A DNA stretch of 64,000 nucleotides from Bog-473 sp963756025. GTDB lineage: Bacteria > Actinomycetota > Acidimicrobiia > Acidimicrobiales > RAAP-2. A model generated the notes under the pieces. That model made no database searches. It saw only the letters and a list, made by a program, of their open reading frames with translations, and had not been told where the DNA came from. The stretch is from assembly GCA_963756025.1 (NCBI GenBank), contig CAVWMF010000007.1, positions 1,139,739 to 1,203,738 of the forward strand, written 5' to 3'. The stretch's first letter is position 1, and each line of letters opens with the position of its first letter. Shown here piece after piece: positions 54,864-63,958 of the stretch. The translations under genes and the position numbers were made by a program.

Positions 54864-55490
54864 GTGGAAATATGGAAGGCAGAACGTGATGAGATGCTCG
54901 AGCTCGCTGAGCAGCTCACAGAGCTCGATGACGAGCAGTGGAACTCTCCGTCGCTGTGCGCGCAGTGGCGCATCAGGGACGTGCTCGCTCACCTGACTGC
55001 AGGAGCAGCAGGTGCTTTCAGCGTCGGCGCAATCCTCGGCGGAATGGTTCGTCACCGGTTCAACTACAACCGATGGATAGCAGCTGATGGGCAGGTACGC
55101 GGGCAACAGGACCCACAGATCCTTCTAAAGGCCCTTCAAAATGTGGCTGTCAACCGCAAAGAGCTATCGGGTTCTCGATCTGTCAGAGGCCTGATGCATG
55201 TCCTCGTTCATGGTCAGGACATATGTCGGCCTCTCGGCATGCGACGAGATTTGCCCGAGGCACGTCTCGTCCCCGCCGCGGACTTCGTCAGCGAGGATGT
55301 TCATATATTCGGCGCAAAGAAGCGCATCGCCGGGTTGACGCTCATGGCGACCGACATGGATTGGTCCCATGGGCGCGGACCCGCGGTACTCGGTCCAGCG
55401 GAGGCATTGCTGATGATGATGGCCGGGCGTTCGGCTGCGCTCGACGATCTCTTGGGCGCGGGAAAAGCACTTTTGGCAGCGAGGAGCTAA
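54864..55490 (+). CDS. Maleylpyruvate-isomerase-like, DinB/MDMPI-fold protein
   Basis: This 208-residue protein begins EIWKAERDEMLELAEQLTEL and has the DinB-type metal helix SLCAQWRIRDVLAHLTAG near residue 40, then LMHVLVHGQDICRPLG with a second histidine pair. The C-terminal AEALLMMMAGRSAALDDL completes the mycothiol-dependent maleylpyruvate isomerase fold (the TIGR03083 group). Members carry out thiol-dependent isomerisation or conjugation. Mycothiol is an actinobacterial thiol, which supports the taxonomic reading. The GTG at 54864 has GGGAGGGG just upstream. Confidence 0.87.
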   Translation: MEIWKAERDEMLELAEQLTELDDEQWNSPSLCAQWRIRDVLAHLTAGAAGAFSVGAILGGMVRHRFNYNRWIAADGQVRGQQDPQILLKALQNVAVNRKELSGSRSVRGLMHVLVHGQDICRPLGMRRDLPEARLVPAADFVSEDVHIFGAKKRIAGLTLMATDMDWSHGRGPAVLGPAEALLMMMAGRSAALDDLLGAGKALLAARS

Positions 55491-55605
55491 TGGGGATCGA
55501 CCCCGCTTCGCAGACGGGACCGGGTAAAACGACAAACTCCACGCTGCTCGCACGGCGGCTGCGAGAACGCATGTGGAAACGGCGTAGAAGATGGAGGTGA
55601 CCAAG

Positions 55606-56352
55606 GTGGCGACCTATGACACCATCGGCCGAAACTATGCCCGCCACCGTAAGTCTGATCCCAGGATCGCCTCTCTGATTGAGTCCGCCCTGGGCGACGC
55701 TGAACTTATCTTGAACGTAGGCGCCGGAACGGGCTCTTACGAAGCCAACGACAGACGTGTGGTGGCGGTGGAACCGTCGACAATCATGCTGGCCCAACGC
55801 TCGTCTGCTGCGGCACCGGCGGTGAGGGCCATCGCCGGTGCGCTCCCGTTCTCCGACGCTTCCTTCGACGCCGCCATGGCCATCTTCACGGTTCACCACT
55901 GGCCAGATCCTGCCGCCGGCCTGGCCGAACTATGTCGTGTAGCCGATGGGATAGTGATCCTCACGTTTGACGCCGCTGTCCACGCTCGGCATTGGCTTTA
56001 CGAGGATTATCTCCCCGAGGCGGTCACTCTTGATTCCCGGCGTACCCCGCTCATCGAGGTTGTGGCCGACGCAGTCGGCGCCGACCGCGTCGAAGTGGTC
56101 CCGGTTCCTGCCGACTGTCTCGATGGATTCCACTGGGCTTATTGGCGACGGCCCCAGTCCTACCTCGACCCCATCATCAGGTCGTGCATCTCCGGGTTGG
56201 CCCAGCTGCCCGACGGCCTCGTGGCAAGTCGAATGGAGCGACTGGCCATCGATCTCGCCGATGGAACATGGCAGAGCCGTCACGCCGCGCTGACTCAGCT
56301 CGAATCCGTTGACGGTGGCTTCCGGCTCGTGGTTCGAACCCGAGGTCACTGA
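55606..56352 (+). CDS. Class I SAM-dependent methyltransferase
   Basis: This 248-residue protein has YDTIGRNYARHRKSDPRI at the N-terminus, SAM-binding motif I as ILNVGAGTGSYE, motif II VVAVEPSTIMLAQR and the motif IV region SFDAAMAIFTVHHWPDP. This matches UbiE/ArsM-like methyltransferases. The acceptor is unknown. A GTG at 55606 with GGAGGTG eight bases upstream is the best start; an ATG five codons upstream is possible. It ends close to the degenerate tRNA-like sequence. Confidence 0.88.
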   Translation: MATYDTIGRNYARHRKSDPRIASLIESALGDAELILNVGAGTGSYEANDRRVVAVEPSTIMLAQRSSAAAPAVRAIAGALPFSDASFDAAMAIFTVHHWPDPAAGLAELCRVADGIVILTFDAAVHARHWLYEDYLPEAVTLDSRRTPLIEVVADAVGADRVEVVPVPADCLDGFHWAYWRRPQSYLDPIIRSCISGLAQLPDGLVASRMERLAIDLADGTWQSRHAALTQLESVDGGFRLVVRTRGH

Positions 56353-56423
56353 GAGACCCTTCGGCGATCGGGGGACGACGACCTCGAGACAGCACCCCTC
56401 CTGACCTGGCCTTTTCCATTTTA

Positions 56424-56503
56424 CAGCCCCAACGGGATTCGAACCCGTGTCGCCACCTTGAGAGGGTCGCCAAAACAGGTCATCTACCTGGGGTAATGGG
56501 GCG
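56424..56503 (-). tRNA. Degenerate tRNA-Glu(CTC)-like sequence, possible att site
   Basis: From the anticodon loop to the 3' end the sequence is a good tRNA-Glu: loop CTCTCAA with anticodon CTC, GGTGG, a short variable loop, a perfect T arm ACGGG-TTCGAAT-CCCGT and an acceptor strand TGGGGCT. The 5' half is poor: the acceptor pairs only six bases, the D arm lacks the GG loop and a canonical stem, and the anticodon stem has a G-G mismatch. A tRNA whose 3' half is kept and 5' half is degenerate is what an old integrative-element attachment site would look like. No integrase is in the window. Confidence 0.4.
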
Positions 56504-56705
56504 TACGATCAACACGGCGGCAGTTGGGGCAACGAAAGACGAGGTCATGCGGCATGGACGCCAACGCCACGGTGGTCGCCCGAGATGTGGTAATCGGAGC
56601 GTTGAACTGGGGTTGCCCAATAGGGTCCATGCACACGGGCTCCGCCCTTAGCTGTCACGATTAACGCATCTCACCAGGTCTTTTCAACGGCCGTGACATG
56701 AGTTG

Positions 56706-56719
56706 TCTCAACGTTGAGA
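56706..56719. promoter_or_regulatory. Perfect 14-base palindrome upstream of a secreted peptide gene
   Basis: TCTCAACGTTGAGA is a perfect inverted repeat about 90 bases upstream of the small secreted-peptide gene at 56807. It is a candidate operator. No regulator is adjacent that would obviously bind it. Confidence 0.4.
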
Positions 56720-56806
56720 GCCCGTAGCCGACAATGTGAGGTGCATCACTCAGCCTTGTAACTAAGCGTCGTCGGTACAAGGCGACCGAACAGAGAGGAT
56801 GATGTG

Positions 56807-56980
56807 ATGCGAGCAATCAAACACTCACTTCTAATACTGACGGCGTCGATGGTTCTGGGCGCAGGACTGAGTATTGTCACCGCAGCTCCGGCCGTTGCCA
56901 AGGCAGGTCCGGTTTCTCAGCATGGTGCAAGCATCACACTCACGTCGGTGCACCCTTATGCCAACTCCGTTGCCCACTGA
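56807..56980 (+). CDS. 57-residue putative secreted peptide
   Basis: An ATG with GAGAGG eight bases upstream starts a 57-codon frame. It begins RAIKHSLLILTASMVLGAGL, a clear signal sequence with two basic residues, a hydrophobic core and AVAKA-like cleavage residues. The mature part would be about 25 residues, rich in His, Ser and Ala and ending YANSVAH. No family is recognised. The frame opens within a TGATG element after a two-codon dummy frame at 56799. The gene is AT-richer than its neighbours and lies alone in a long non-coding stretch. Confidence 0.55.
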   Translation: MRAIKHSLLILTASMVLGAGLSIVTAAPAVAKAGPVSQHGASITLTSVHPYANSVAH

Positions 56981-57605
56981 CACCACAACCCACGCAGCGG
57001 GAAACAGTAGCGTCGGCTCACCGGATCTGAAGGTACCTCTACAGCACCAGCGATGCCCGGCGGTTCAGTTCAGGCGTGATTTCACGCGACGCTGAACAGC
57101 GAGGACAGACGCCCAATGGCTTATCCCATGCAATGGCGTACGAGGTGTGCATACCTCCTGCACCGTCATCTGCCCATGTCGATCGCCCAATGATTTCGCC
57201 CGAATGATGCATGGGCACAAACCGTCGAAGCGCACCTGTGGCCGCCCTTTTGCGCGTTTCTGCCGCAATCCTTCGAGACTAACTCTTCAATCGCAGTTCG
57301 GCCGCGAACGGTCTAACCGAGCTGGCGCGCACCATTACTCCGCGATGCAAGGTCAAGAAGGCGAGGACCATGCCTATTGGCGAATCGGCGTGGATGTCGA
57401 CGCCCACAATGGAGTCGCATGAATCTCCTTGTTCGTGCGACAGCTGCGCCCTAGCGGTCTGACTCGTAGGTTGTTCCGCATTGGCCGCGCTCGCCAATCT
57501 CTCGATATGCGTCCCTGGATAACGCATCGGGACGGTGACTCATTGTGCTGGCGCCTCGCTAACTTTTAGGCAGAATATGCCCATGCGAAGTAAAGGAGTC
57601 CATCA
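56981..57605. other. Long stretch without a recognisable gene
   Basis: These 625 bases contain only short open frames with mixed codon use and no known protein, so I assign no gene. The base composition is less G/C-biased than the rest of the window. Together with the degenerate tRNA and the orphan peptide this marks a region of foreign or decayed DNA. The last 20 bases are the leader of the universal stress protein. Confidence 0.4.
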
Positions 57606-58067
57606 ATGGCGAGATCCATAAAGATCATTATGGCAACGGACGGGTCTGAGGCTGCGATTAATGCGGCGCGACGATCGATGGATCTGCTACGCCCCCACGC
57701 TCAAGTCGTGGTTGTCATGGTGATTCCCGAGTATGAGGACCCCATGGACGATGCTGGAGGCATCGAAGGCCCCGGGATCAGTCCCAAACGGGCGGACAAG
57801 GACTGGGAAAGGTCGACCGCCACGGGACAATCCGCCCTCGATCGGACGGCGGCGGTGCTCGGGCCCGATGTGGAGGTGCACCTAGTCCCCGACGACGAAT
57901 CAACGGGGGCCGCTGTCGTCCGAGTTGCCCGCGAGATGAATGCAGACGTGCTGGTGATCGGTTCCTCCGGCAAGAACTGGTTGAGCCGACACATCGGCGG
58001 CTCCGTCAGCGACTACGTGGCGCATCATGCGCCGTGTCCAGTCATGCTGATCCGTCACGACCACTGA
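57606..58067 (+). CDS. Universal stress protein, UspA family
   Basis: This 153-residue protein has a single Usp domain. IIMATDGSEAAINAARR forms the first strand and loop, and DVLVIGSSGKNWLSRHIGGS is an ATP-binding-type motif similar to G2xG9xGS/T. VSDYVAHHAPCPVMLIR is the usual ending. Such proteins are induced in starvation and stress and bind ATP. AAAGGAG eight bases upstream marks the ATG. It stands alone, next to a hypothetical gene. Confidence 0.92.
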   Translation: MARSIKIIMATDGSEAAINAARRSMDLLRPHAQVVVVMVIPEYEDPMDDAGGIEGPGISPKRADKDWERSTATGQSALDRTAAVLGPDVEVHLVPDDESTGAAVVRVAREMNADVLVIGSSGKNWLSRHIGGSVSDYVAHHAPCPVMLIRHDH

Positions 58068-58146
58068 GTGCGGCGACCACCAACAGACATTCGCGGTGGG
58101 TGCGGGGAGCCTTAGTTAGGGATGAGCAACCTGACATGCTGTCAGA

Positions 58147-58689
58147 GTGTTCCGTCACCCCGATGGGGGCTACCAGAACTTCAAGATCGGTCCTGGCCCT
58201 CACCCATGGCCCGAGAGCGCGGGACCTCCTTATTCTGAGTCAGACATCCAACGGGCCAGGGAAGCCGTTGCGATCGTCATGAATGACGTGGAGGCAGAAC
58301 TCGGAACGGGCGCGGTGACAGTGGGAGTCGGCGCATCAGAACAGTTGCAAGACGATCTCACCATTCGTGGCTTGAAGTGGATGTGGTCTTCGGAAGTGTA
58401 CGGATGGGTCCGCGCCAACGATGGGTCTGGTATCGGAATCTGGTTTCCCGAGGATTCGGCATGGCCAGAAGTTGTCGTGTCCGTCGCAGATGTGATTCAA
58501 GAGGCCATCATCGAAGGGGCTGCGCACTGGGGTGTGGCCTTTCCAATGTGTCCAGTGCATCCCAATCACCCCATGGATGCTGCAGTCGTCGCCGGGGTCG
58601 CTTCGTGGGTGTGTCCAAGAGGAGAGGGAACCCCAATCCCGATCGGAGCGCTACATCCACCCAACCCTGTCGGCGCAGAGCGGGGTTAG
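58147..58689 (+). CDS. Unknown 180-residue protein with CPxHPNH/CPR metal-like motif
   Basis: The GTG-started protein has no assigned family. The C-terminal CPVHPNHPMDAAVVAGVASW followed by VCPRGEG places two cysteines and two histidines as a likely zinc site. This motif resembles a small actinobacterial hypothetical group, which I recall but cannot confirm here. The N-terminal 100 residues (ESDIQRAREAVAIVMNDVEA, LKWMWSSEVYGWVRANDGSG) have mixed alpha and beta character with no signal peptide. The ribosome-binding site is not strong. It is convergent with the large repeat protein. Confidence 0.65.
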   Translation: MFRHPDGGYQNFKIGPGPHPWPESAGPPYSESDIQRAREAVAIVMNDVEAELGTGAVTVGVGASEQLQDDLTIRGLKWMWSSEVYGWVRANDGSGIGIWFPEDSAWPEVVVSVADVIQEAIIEGAAHWGVAFPMCPVHPNHPMDAAVVAGVASWVCPRGEGTPIPIGALHPPNPVGAERG

Positions 58690-58788
58690 TTCCATGCCGG
58701 GGCTGCAAGCCAGTTCGGCACGATTGCGGCCCCTTCGACCATTCCCCAAGACCTACTGCACGGGGTCCGGGGTAAAGCAGCGACGACC

Positions 58789-61700
58789 TCAGCGAGCCAT
58801 GCCTACGACGTCATCGATCCCTTGGCCTCCCAAGCTCCCGAAGAACGGGGCGTCACCGTAGGAGAAGACACCACCATCAGAGGCGGTGAACCAGTAGCCC
58901 TTGCCGTCGGGCGTCGGGGTCATGCCGACGATGGGACTGTTAAGACGTATATTTCCCGTGGAGCCGAAGAACGGCGCATCGCCGAAGGTGAAGATGCCGC
59001 CGTCGGCCGCCACCAGCCAATAGCCGTTGCCACTCGGAGTTGCCGTCATGCCGACGATGGGCTGGTTCAGATGGATGGCGCCCGTCGAGCCGTAAAATGC
59101 GGCATCGCCGAAGGTGAAGATGCCACCGTCGGACGCCACCAGCCAATAGCCTTTTCCATCGGGCGTGGACGCCATGCCGACGATGGGCTTATTCAGACGA
59201 ATGGCACCCGTCGACCCGTAGAACTGGGCGTCGCCGAAGGAGAAGATGCCGCCGTCGGACGCCACCAGCCAATAGCCTTTTCCATCGGGCGTGGACGCCA
59301 TGCCGACGATGGGCTTATTCAGATGGATGGCACCCGTCGACCCGTAGAACTGGGCGTCGCCGAAGGAGAAGATGCCACCGTCAGAGGCCACCAGCCAGTA
59401 GCCCTTGCCGTCGGGTGTGGCCGCCATGCCGACGATGGGCTGGTTCAGATGGATGGCGCCCGTCGACCCGTAGAACTGGGCGTCGCCGAAGGTGAAGACC
59501 CCCCCGTCAGACCCCACCAGCCAGTAGCCGTCGTTGGCGGCCGGGACCTGAGGGCTGACCGTCAACGTTACCGAGTTCGACGAGGTCGAATCCAAGAAGT
59601 TCCCATCGGTGTCGCTGAACTTCGCAGTGGCGATGTAGCTCCCCACCGGGAGGGCCGGTGACGTCGAACAACTGGTCGACTCATTGGCGAGACCACTCAG
59701 GCTGATGGAGCACAAGCCGACTTCGTCCGTGCTGAACGACAGCGTCCCCGTCGCCGAGGGCGGCAGACCCGTCTCCGAGAACCTTGCCTCGCCACCTGCC
59801 GTGATCGTCGCCGACGAAGCGTTGTTGACCGAGATGGTGAAGTTCGTCGCCTGAGGGTTCGTTAGGTTGAAGGCGGCCGAGGTGGCCGGGCTGTACGTGG
59901 GCGTACTCGAGGCCGTCAGCGTGTAGCCGGTGCCAGCTGTGTTGATGGAGAGACCCGAGAAGGTGGCGATGCCCGCGGACACCGTGACGCTCGAGCCGCC
60001 ACTAAGCGTCCCACCGGCGGGGTTGGTCCCGATGGCCAGCGTCACCTGGGTGGTGTTGTCAAAGGTCTCGACGTTGCCGTTGGCGTCCTCGACCGCCACC
60101 TTCACCGCCGGGGTGATCACCACACCGGCGGTGGTGTTGGAGGGGCCCTGAACGAAACCCAGCTTGGCCGCTGGCGTCTGGTTCACCGTGAGCGCGTAGA
60201 GATTGCCCGACATGTCGCCTTCGTACAGCGTGCCGTCGGCGATGGACGGAGGGCCCCAGAACGGGCCCGTGCCCGGGTAGCTGTACAGTAACGCGCCGGT
60301 CGCCGATGAGAAGACCGCGATGTTGTTGCCTTCGCCCACGGCGACGACACCGCCCGAAGTGCTGGTCACTCCGCCGAGCACGAAGCCGCCGTCTGTGAAG
60401 CAGTGCTGCCAGATGAAGGCGCCCGTCGATGGATTCAAGGCATTCAGGGAACCCGAACAGTTGGCCGTGTTATCACCGCCGACGTACAGCGTCGTGCCGT
60501 CGAACGCCGCGGACGCAACATCACCCTGTCCGGCCGGTGGATTGCCGCCGCCAATCGCGATCGGGGTTTGCCAGACAGGTCCAGAGTCGAGTGCGTCGCG
60601 CTCGAACGCGTAGAAGATGCCGTTCTTGTTGATCACACCGACCAGAGGAACCGATTGCCCTCCGATGACGCCATTGAATAGCGTCGGCGTGGCGCCGAAG
60701 TCGCTGTCGTCTGACAGCTGTGCCGGGGGCACCGCCCACGAGCCCACCAGGCTCAGGTCCGAAGCGTTCACCTCGACCACTGCCGCGACGAGGGGTTCGC
60801 TGGTGCAGCCGCCGGGGGGGGGTTTGCTGCCGGTGCCGAAGTAGATGGTGCCGGCGGCTGCATCAACCGTGGGCGAGCCCCATACGCCACCGCCCATGCA
60901 TCCATTGGGAACAACGTCAAATGTGTTCTGCAGCGCACCGGTGACCCGGTTGAGCTGAAGGAGTTGACCCTGGATCTCCGGACAGCTGCTGCCGGAGTCA
61001 GTGCCTCCACCGAACGAAGCGACACCGATATAAACACTGTTCCCGAACACGGCCGGCGACGACCATACGAAATAGTCCGAGATCGGTCCGACCGCGTACG
61101 ACCAGAGCACCGCGCCGGTCGCGGCGTTCAACGCGTACACCTTCGCGTCGCCGCCGCCGACATAGAGGACCGACGTCGCCGTCCCCACCGGAATGTCCGT
61201 CGTGACCGTCGCCGTGCTGGCGACGCCGGCTTCAGAGGGGTCGGAGCAGCCCGAAGAGGTCACAGTTCCCAAGTTCTGCTGCCACACGAGGTTCCCCGAC
61301 GTCGTGGTCGCTCGCTCGTAGCCGTCGAATGATCCCCAGTAGACCAATCCGTTCGACACGATCGGTTGCGAGAACACGCCGCGGGACGGTCCGGCATCGG
61401 ACGTCTTCCACGCAAGTCCCAGATTCGGGACGGTCGTCGGATTGAACCCGTTTTCACTGGAGGCAAAGCCGCTGCGGTCATTGCCGTTCAAATACGTCGT
61501 CCAGTCCGACGACGCAGTGACGTTGAAGGCGGCCGAGGTGGCCGGGCTGTACGTGGGCGTACTCGAGGCCGTCAGCGTGTAGCCGGTGCCAGCTGTGTTG
61601 ATGGAGAGACCCGAGAAGGTGGCGATGCCAGCGGACACCGTGACGCTCGAGCCGCCACTAAGCGTCCCACCGGCGGGGTTGGTCCCGATGGCCAGCGTCA

Positions 61701-61944
61701 CCTGGGTGGTGTTGTCAGAGGTCTCGACGTTGCCGTTGGCGTCCTCGACCGCCACCTTCACCGCCGGGGTGATGACCGCGCCGGCGTCGGTGTTGGAGGG
61801 GCCCTGGACGAAGCTCAGCTCGGCAGGTGGGCCGGCAGCGGCCGAGGCCAGAGAGGGCACCACAATGCTGAGCAAGGGCACGGCGAGGATGAGGGCGGTG
61901 CCGAGCGCAACACAGCGAATGGTCCGAGCAAACCGCGCCTTCAC
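58789..61944 (-). CDS. Large secreted protein with PQQ-like propeller and WLV repeats
   Basis: This protein of about 1,051 residues starts with a signal peptide (TIRCVALGTALILAVPLLSI). An Ig-like domain at about 40-135 (SFVQGPSNTDAGAVITPAVK) follows, then a large PQQ-like propeller at about 145-590 (YVGGGDAKVYALNAATGAVL, SSPAVFGNSVYIG). A second near-identical Ig-like copy and a bacterial Ig-type segment come next, and the end carries six 42-residue YWLV repeats. It lacks obvious enzymes and probably builds an extracellular or surface structure. The GTG at 61944 is preferred because it gives a normal signal peptide; a GTG at 62001 is possible. Confidence 0.82.
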   Translation of the reverse strand: MKARFARTIRCVALGTALILAVPLLSIVVPSLASAAAGPPAELSFVQGPSNTDAGAVITPAVKVAVEDANGNVETSDNTTQVTLAIGTNPAGGTLSGGSSVTVSAGIATFSGLSINTAGTGYTLTASSTPTYSPATSAAFNVTASSDWTTYLNGNDRSGFASSENGFNPTTVPNLGLAWKTSDAGPSRGVFSQPIVSNGLVYWGSFDGYERATTTSGNLVWQQNLGTVTSSGCSDPSEAGVASTATVTTDIPVGTATSVLYVGGGDAKVYALNAATGAVLWSYAVGPISDYFVWSSPAVFGNSVYIGVASFGGGTDSGSSCPEIQGQLLQLNRVTGALQNTFDVVPNGCMGGGVWGSPTVDAAAGTIYFGTGSKPPPGGCTSEPLVAAVVEVNASDLSLVGSWAVPPAQLSDDSDFGATPTLFNGVIGGQSVPLVGVINKNGIFYAFERDALDSGPVWQTPIAIGGGNPPAGQGDVASAAFDGTTLYVGGDNTANCSGSLNALNPSTGAFIWQHCFTDGGFVLGGVTSTSGGVVAVGEGNNIAVFSSATGALLYSYPGTGPFWGPPSIADGTLYEGDMSGNLYALTVNQTPAAKLGFVQGPSNTTAGVVITPAVKVAVEDANGNVETFDNTTQVTLAIGTNPAGGTLSGGSSVTVSAGIATFSGLSINTAGTGYTLTASSTPTYSPATSAAFNLTNPQATNFTISVNNASSATITAGGEARFSETGLPPSATGTLSFSTDEVGLCSISLSGLANESTSCSTSPALPVGSYIATAKFSDTDGNFLDSTSSNSVTLTVSPQVPAANDGYWLVGSDGGVFTFGDAQFYGSTGAIHLNQPIVGMAATPDGKGYWLVASDGGIFSFGDAQFYGSTGAIHLNKPIVGMASTPDGKGYWLVASDGGIFSFGDAQFYGSTGAIRLNKPIVGMASTPDGKGYWLVASDGGIFTFGDAAFYGSTGAIHLNQPIVGMTATPSGNGYWLVAADGGIFTFGDAPFFGSTGNIRLNSPIVGMTPTPDGKGYWFTASDGGVFSYGDAPFFGSLGGQGIDDVVGMAR
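58792..59526. repeat. Six tandem 42-codon WLV/DGG repeats
   Basis: The repeat unit is YWLVASDGGIFSFGDA, then a GSTGAI.LN.PIVGM stretch, then ATPDGKG. Copies two and three are nearly identical at DNA level, and the last is diverged. The unit is the same as in the GH43-like protein. Confidence 0.92.
59866..60158. repeat. Ig-like domain direct repeat, copy 1
   Basis: This 293-base segment encodes the internal Ig-like domain and is nearly identical to 61522-61814, 1,656 bases away in the same orientation. Confidence 0.85.
61522..61814. repeat. Ig-like domain direct repeat, copy 2
   Basis: This is the N-terminal copy of the same domain; only a few bases differ from 59866-60158, mostly at the end nearest the signal peptide. 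Confidence 0.85.
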
Positions 61945-62001
61945 TTCAACCCCGCCCGCAAGCCAGGCCTTGTTGCGGCGTGGGCACGATGATCTTCCCA
62001 C

Positions 62002-62424
62002 GGGGAGCCGGCTCTGCCGCTGAGAAGGGCATACAAGTGCTCGTCCCGTTTTGCGTAATAGTCACCTACGGCAACGTGGTTGTAGTTGTGTCTAATAGGA
62101 CGGCGCGCATCGGACACCGATCTGTTCCCCTCCGGAATGTCATAGACGCAAGGCTACATCTCGTGGTTGTGACATTGGCGCAATTAGGTCCCCTCTACGA
62201 AGACACCGACGCCCTCGCCGATGGATTCACGCGGAACCTCTCGTCCGAATCATCGCCAGCTCAATATCGACCTCGACGGGATGAACGACATGTCTAATAG
62301 TCGAGGCGAACCATGTCCCACCCTTTGCACTCGGGAGCGCCTGCGATTTGCCAGCCGATTGGTCGGCGGCGGACGCTGTTGCAACCCGCGTGAATGCCCC
62401 GACGGCCGGCTGCGAACGTATTTC
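62002..62424. other. Intergenic region, no gene seen
   Basis: These 423 bases lie between the start of the large repeat protein and a gene fragment next to the insertion sequence. One plus-strand open frame crosses the region, but its sequence shows no family or codon bias and it overlaps the fragment on the other strand. I assign nothing. Confidence 0.35.
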
Positions 62425-62596
62425 CTAGGTGTTGACCACCTCGAATGTCTCGTCGGCAGCAAGTGGCTCGAATCGAGTCCGGAGGTGATCGAACGATGCC
62501 TCGTCAAAGAAGTACTTGACCGCCTCTCTGCGTCCGATGGCCCGAGTTCGAGATGCCTCCTCGCTGCGACGCAGCCAGTAGAGGCGGAATTTGGCT
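62425..62596 (-). pseudogene. 3' fragment of a gene cut by the insertion sequence
   Basis: The minus strand reads AKFRLYWLRRSEEASRTRAI, REAVKYFFDEASFDHLRTRF and stops after TFEVVNT. The open frame continues into the terminal repeat of the insertion sequence, so the real gene was probably truncated by the insertion. The 57 remaining residues are charged and helix-prone. I do not recognise the family. Confidence 0.45.
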
Positions 62597-62620
62597 GGCT
62601 CTTCGGATCTGAGCGGGGTC
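62597..62620 (+). repeat. Left inverted repeat of the ISL3-type element
   Basis: GGCTCTTCGGATCTGAGCGG and GGTC form the left end. Compared with the right end, the first 12 and last 7 bases match, with small gaps between. Confidence 0.75.
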
Positions 62621-62673
62621 CCGCCTGTCTGAGGGTCCCCCGGAATTAGGCGAAGGCGCTCCACGATTTCGGT

Positions 62674-63949
62674 GTGAGCCTAAAACCAAGAAGCACCTTC
62701 GTCGCTGTCCACCCTAGCGAGATCCTCGAGGCGCTGGTGGGTCTCAAAGACGTGCGCGTGTTGCGTTATGAGCGTGCTGGCCCCCACGTCGAACTGATGG
62801 TCGAGCAGGTACTGGGTGAGGTCCGCTGCCCCAGATGCGCTCGGCGCGCCCAGGTCAAAGAACGCCCGGTGGTGCACTACGCGGACCTGCCCGTCTACGG
62901 CACCCCGATGACGTTGGCCTGGAAGAAGCACCGCATGCACTGCGTCGATGCGAACTGTCGCACCAAGTCCTGGGTGCTGAGCGATCACCGGATCGCAGCC
63001 AAGGGCTGCCGGTTGACGACACGCGCCGCCAAGTGGGCGACCGAGCAGGTCGGCGGGGGCCGGACCGTCTCAGAGGTGGCCGCCGAACTGTCGTGTGACT
63101 GGCACACGGATCAACGGCGCGCGCTTGAACAAGACCAGCGCCATCGGGCTCGACGAAACCTCCTTCGTCCGACTTGGACAAAAGAAGCAGACCAGCTACG
63201 TCACCACGGTGGCCGACGTGGCGAACCACCAGATCATCGATATCTTGCCGACCCGCAAATACGTCGATGTCGCAGCCTGGATTGACGCCCAGCCACCGGC
63301 GTGGAAGGAGCGGATCCGCTTCGGCGCCCTCGACATGTCGAACGTCTATGCCGCGGTGTACAGCGTCACCTTGCCCAAGGCCGCCCAGGTGGTCGACCCC
63401 TTCCATCTCGTCCAGCTCGCCAATCGCAGCCTCGACGGCGTGCGGCGCCGGGTGCAGACAGAACAGACCGGACACCGGGGTCGAAGAGACGACCCGCTCT
63501 ACCGGGCCCGCCGGATGCTGCTGCGTGGTGAAGAGCGCCTCGACGAGCGGCCGCCGAGCGCTTGGCCTCGTTGCTGGCGCTGGGCGACCCGGGGGCCGAG
63601 GTGGCCATTGCGTACCGGATGAAGGAACGGCTCCGTGACTTCTACGCCACGAGGAACGTCGTCGAAGCCCGTTCCATGCTCGAAGAGCTCGTGACCCACT
63701 GCGTGAAGCGCACCATGCCGCCCGAGATCCAAAAGCTCGGAAGGACGATCCGCCACTGGTTCGAAAAGATCGTCAACCTCCATCTGGCCAAGGTGAGCAA
63801 CGGGCCCACCGAGTCGCTCAACAACCTGATCCAAACGGATCAAGCGAATCGGTTTCGGGTTCCGCAACTTCAAGAACTACCGCATCAGAGCCCTGCTCTA
63901 CGCCGGCAAGCCCAACTGGCGCATCCTGGGCTCGATCGTCGTCCGGTGA
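62674..63949 (+). pseudogene. ISL3-family transposase, multiply broken
   Basis: The N-terminal zinc-binding part (RCPRCARRAQVK, HCVDANCRTKSW) and helix-turn-helix are in the first frame up to about 63105. The catalytic core LNKTSAIGLDETSFVRLG and FGALDMSNVYAAVY with two DDE aspartates is in the second. RLASLLALGDPGAEVAIAYR and the third acidic residue in GPTESLNN are in a third, and the end RIGFGFRNFKNYRIRALLYA in a fourth. Frameshifts lie near 63110, 63540 and 63840, and about 15-20 residues seem deleted before LNKTS. Confidence 0.8.
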
Positions 63950-63958
63950 GGACCTTCA

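Noticed and set aside
57147..57422. Possible 91-codon gene in the gene-poor stretch
   Set aside because: It has no ribosome-binding site, no domain, mixed codon use and a competing frame on the other strand.
58792..59526. Regularly spaced repeats that might be a CRISPR array
   Set aside because: Units of 126 bases are coding, in frame and adjacent without unique spacers; they encode the WLV protein repeats.
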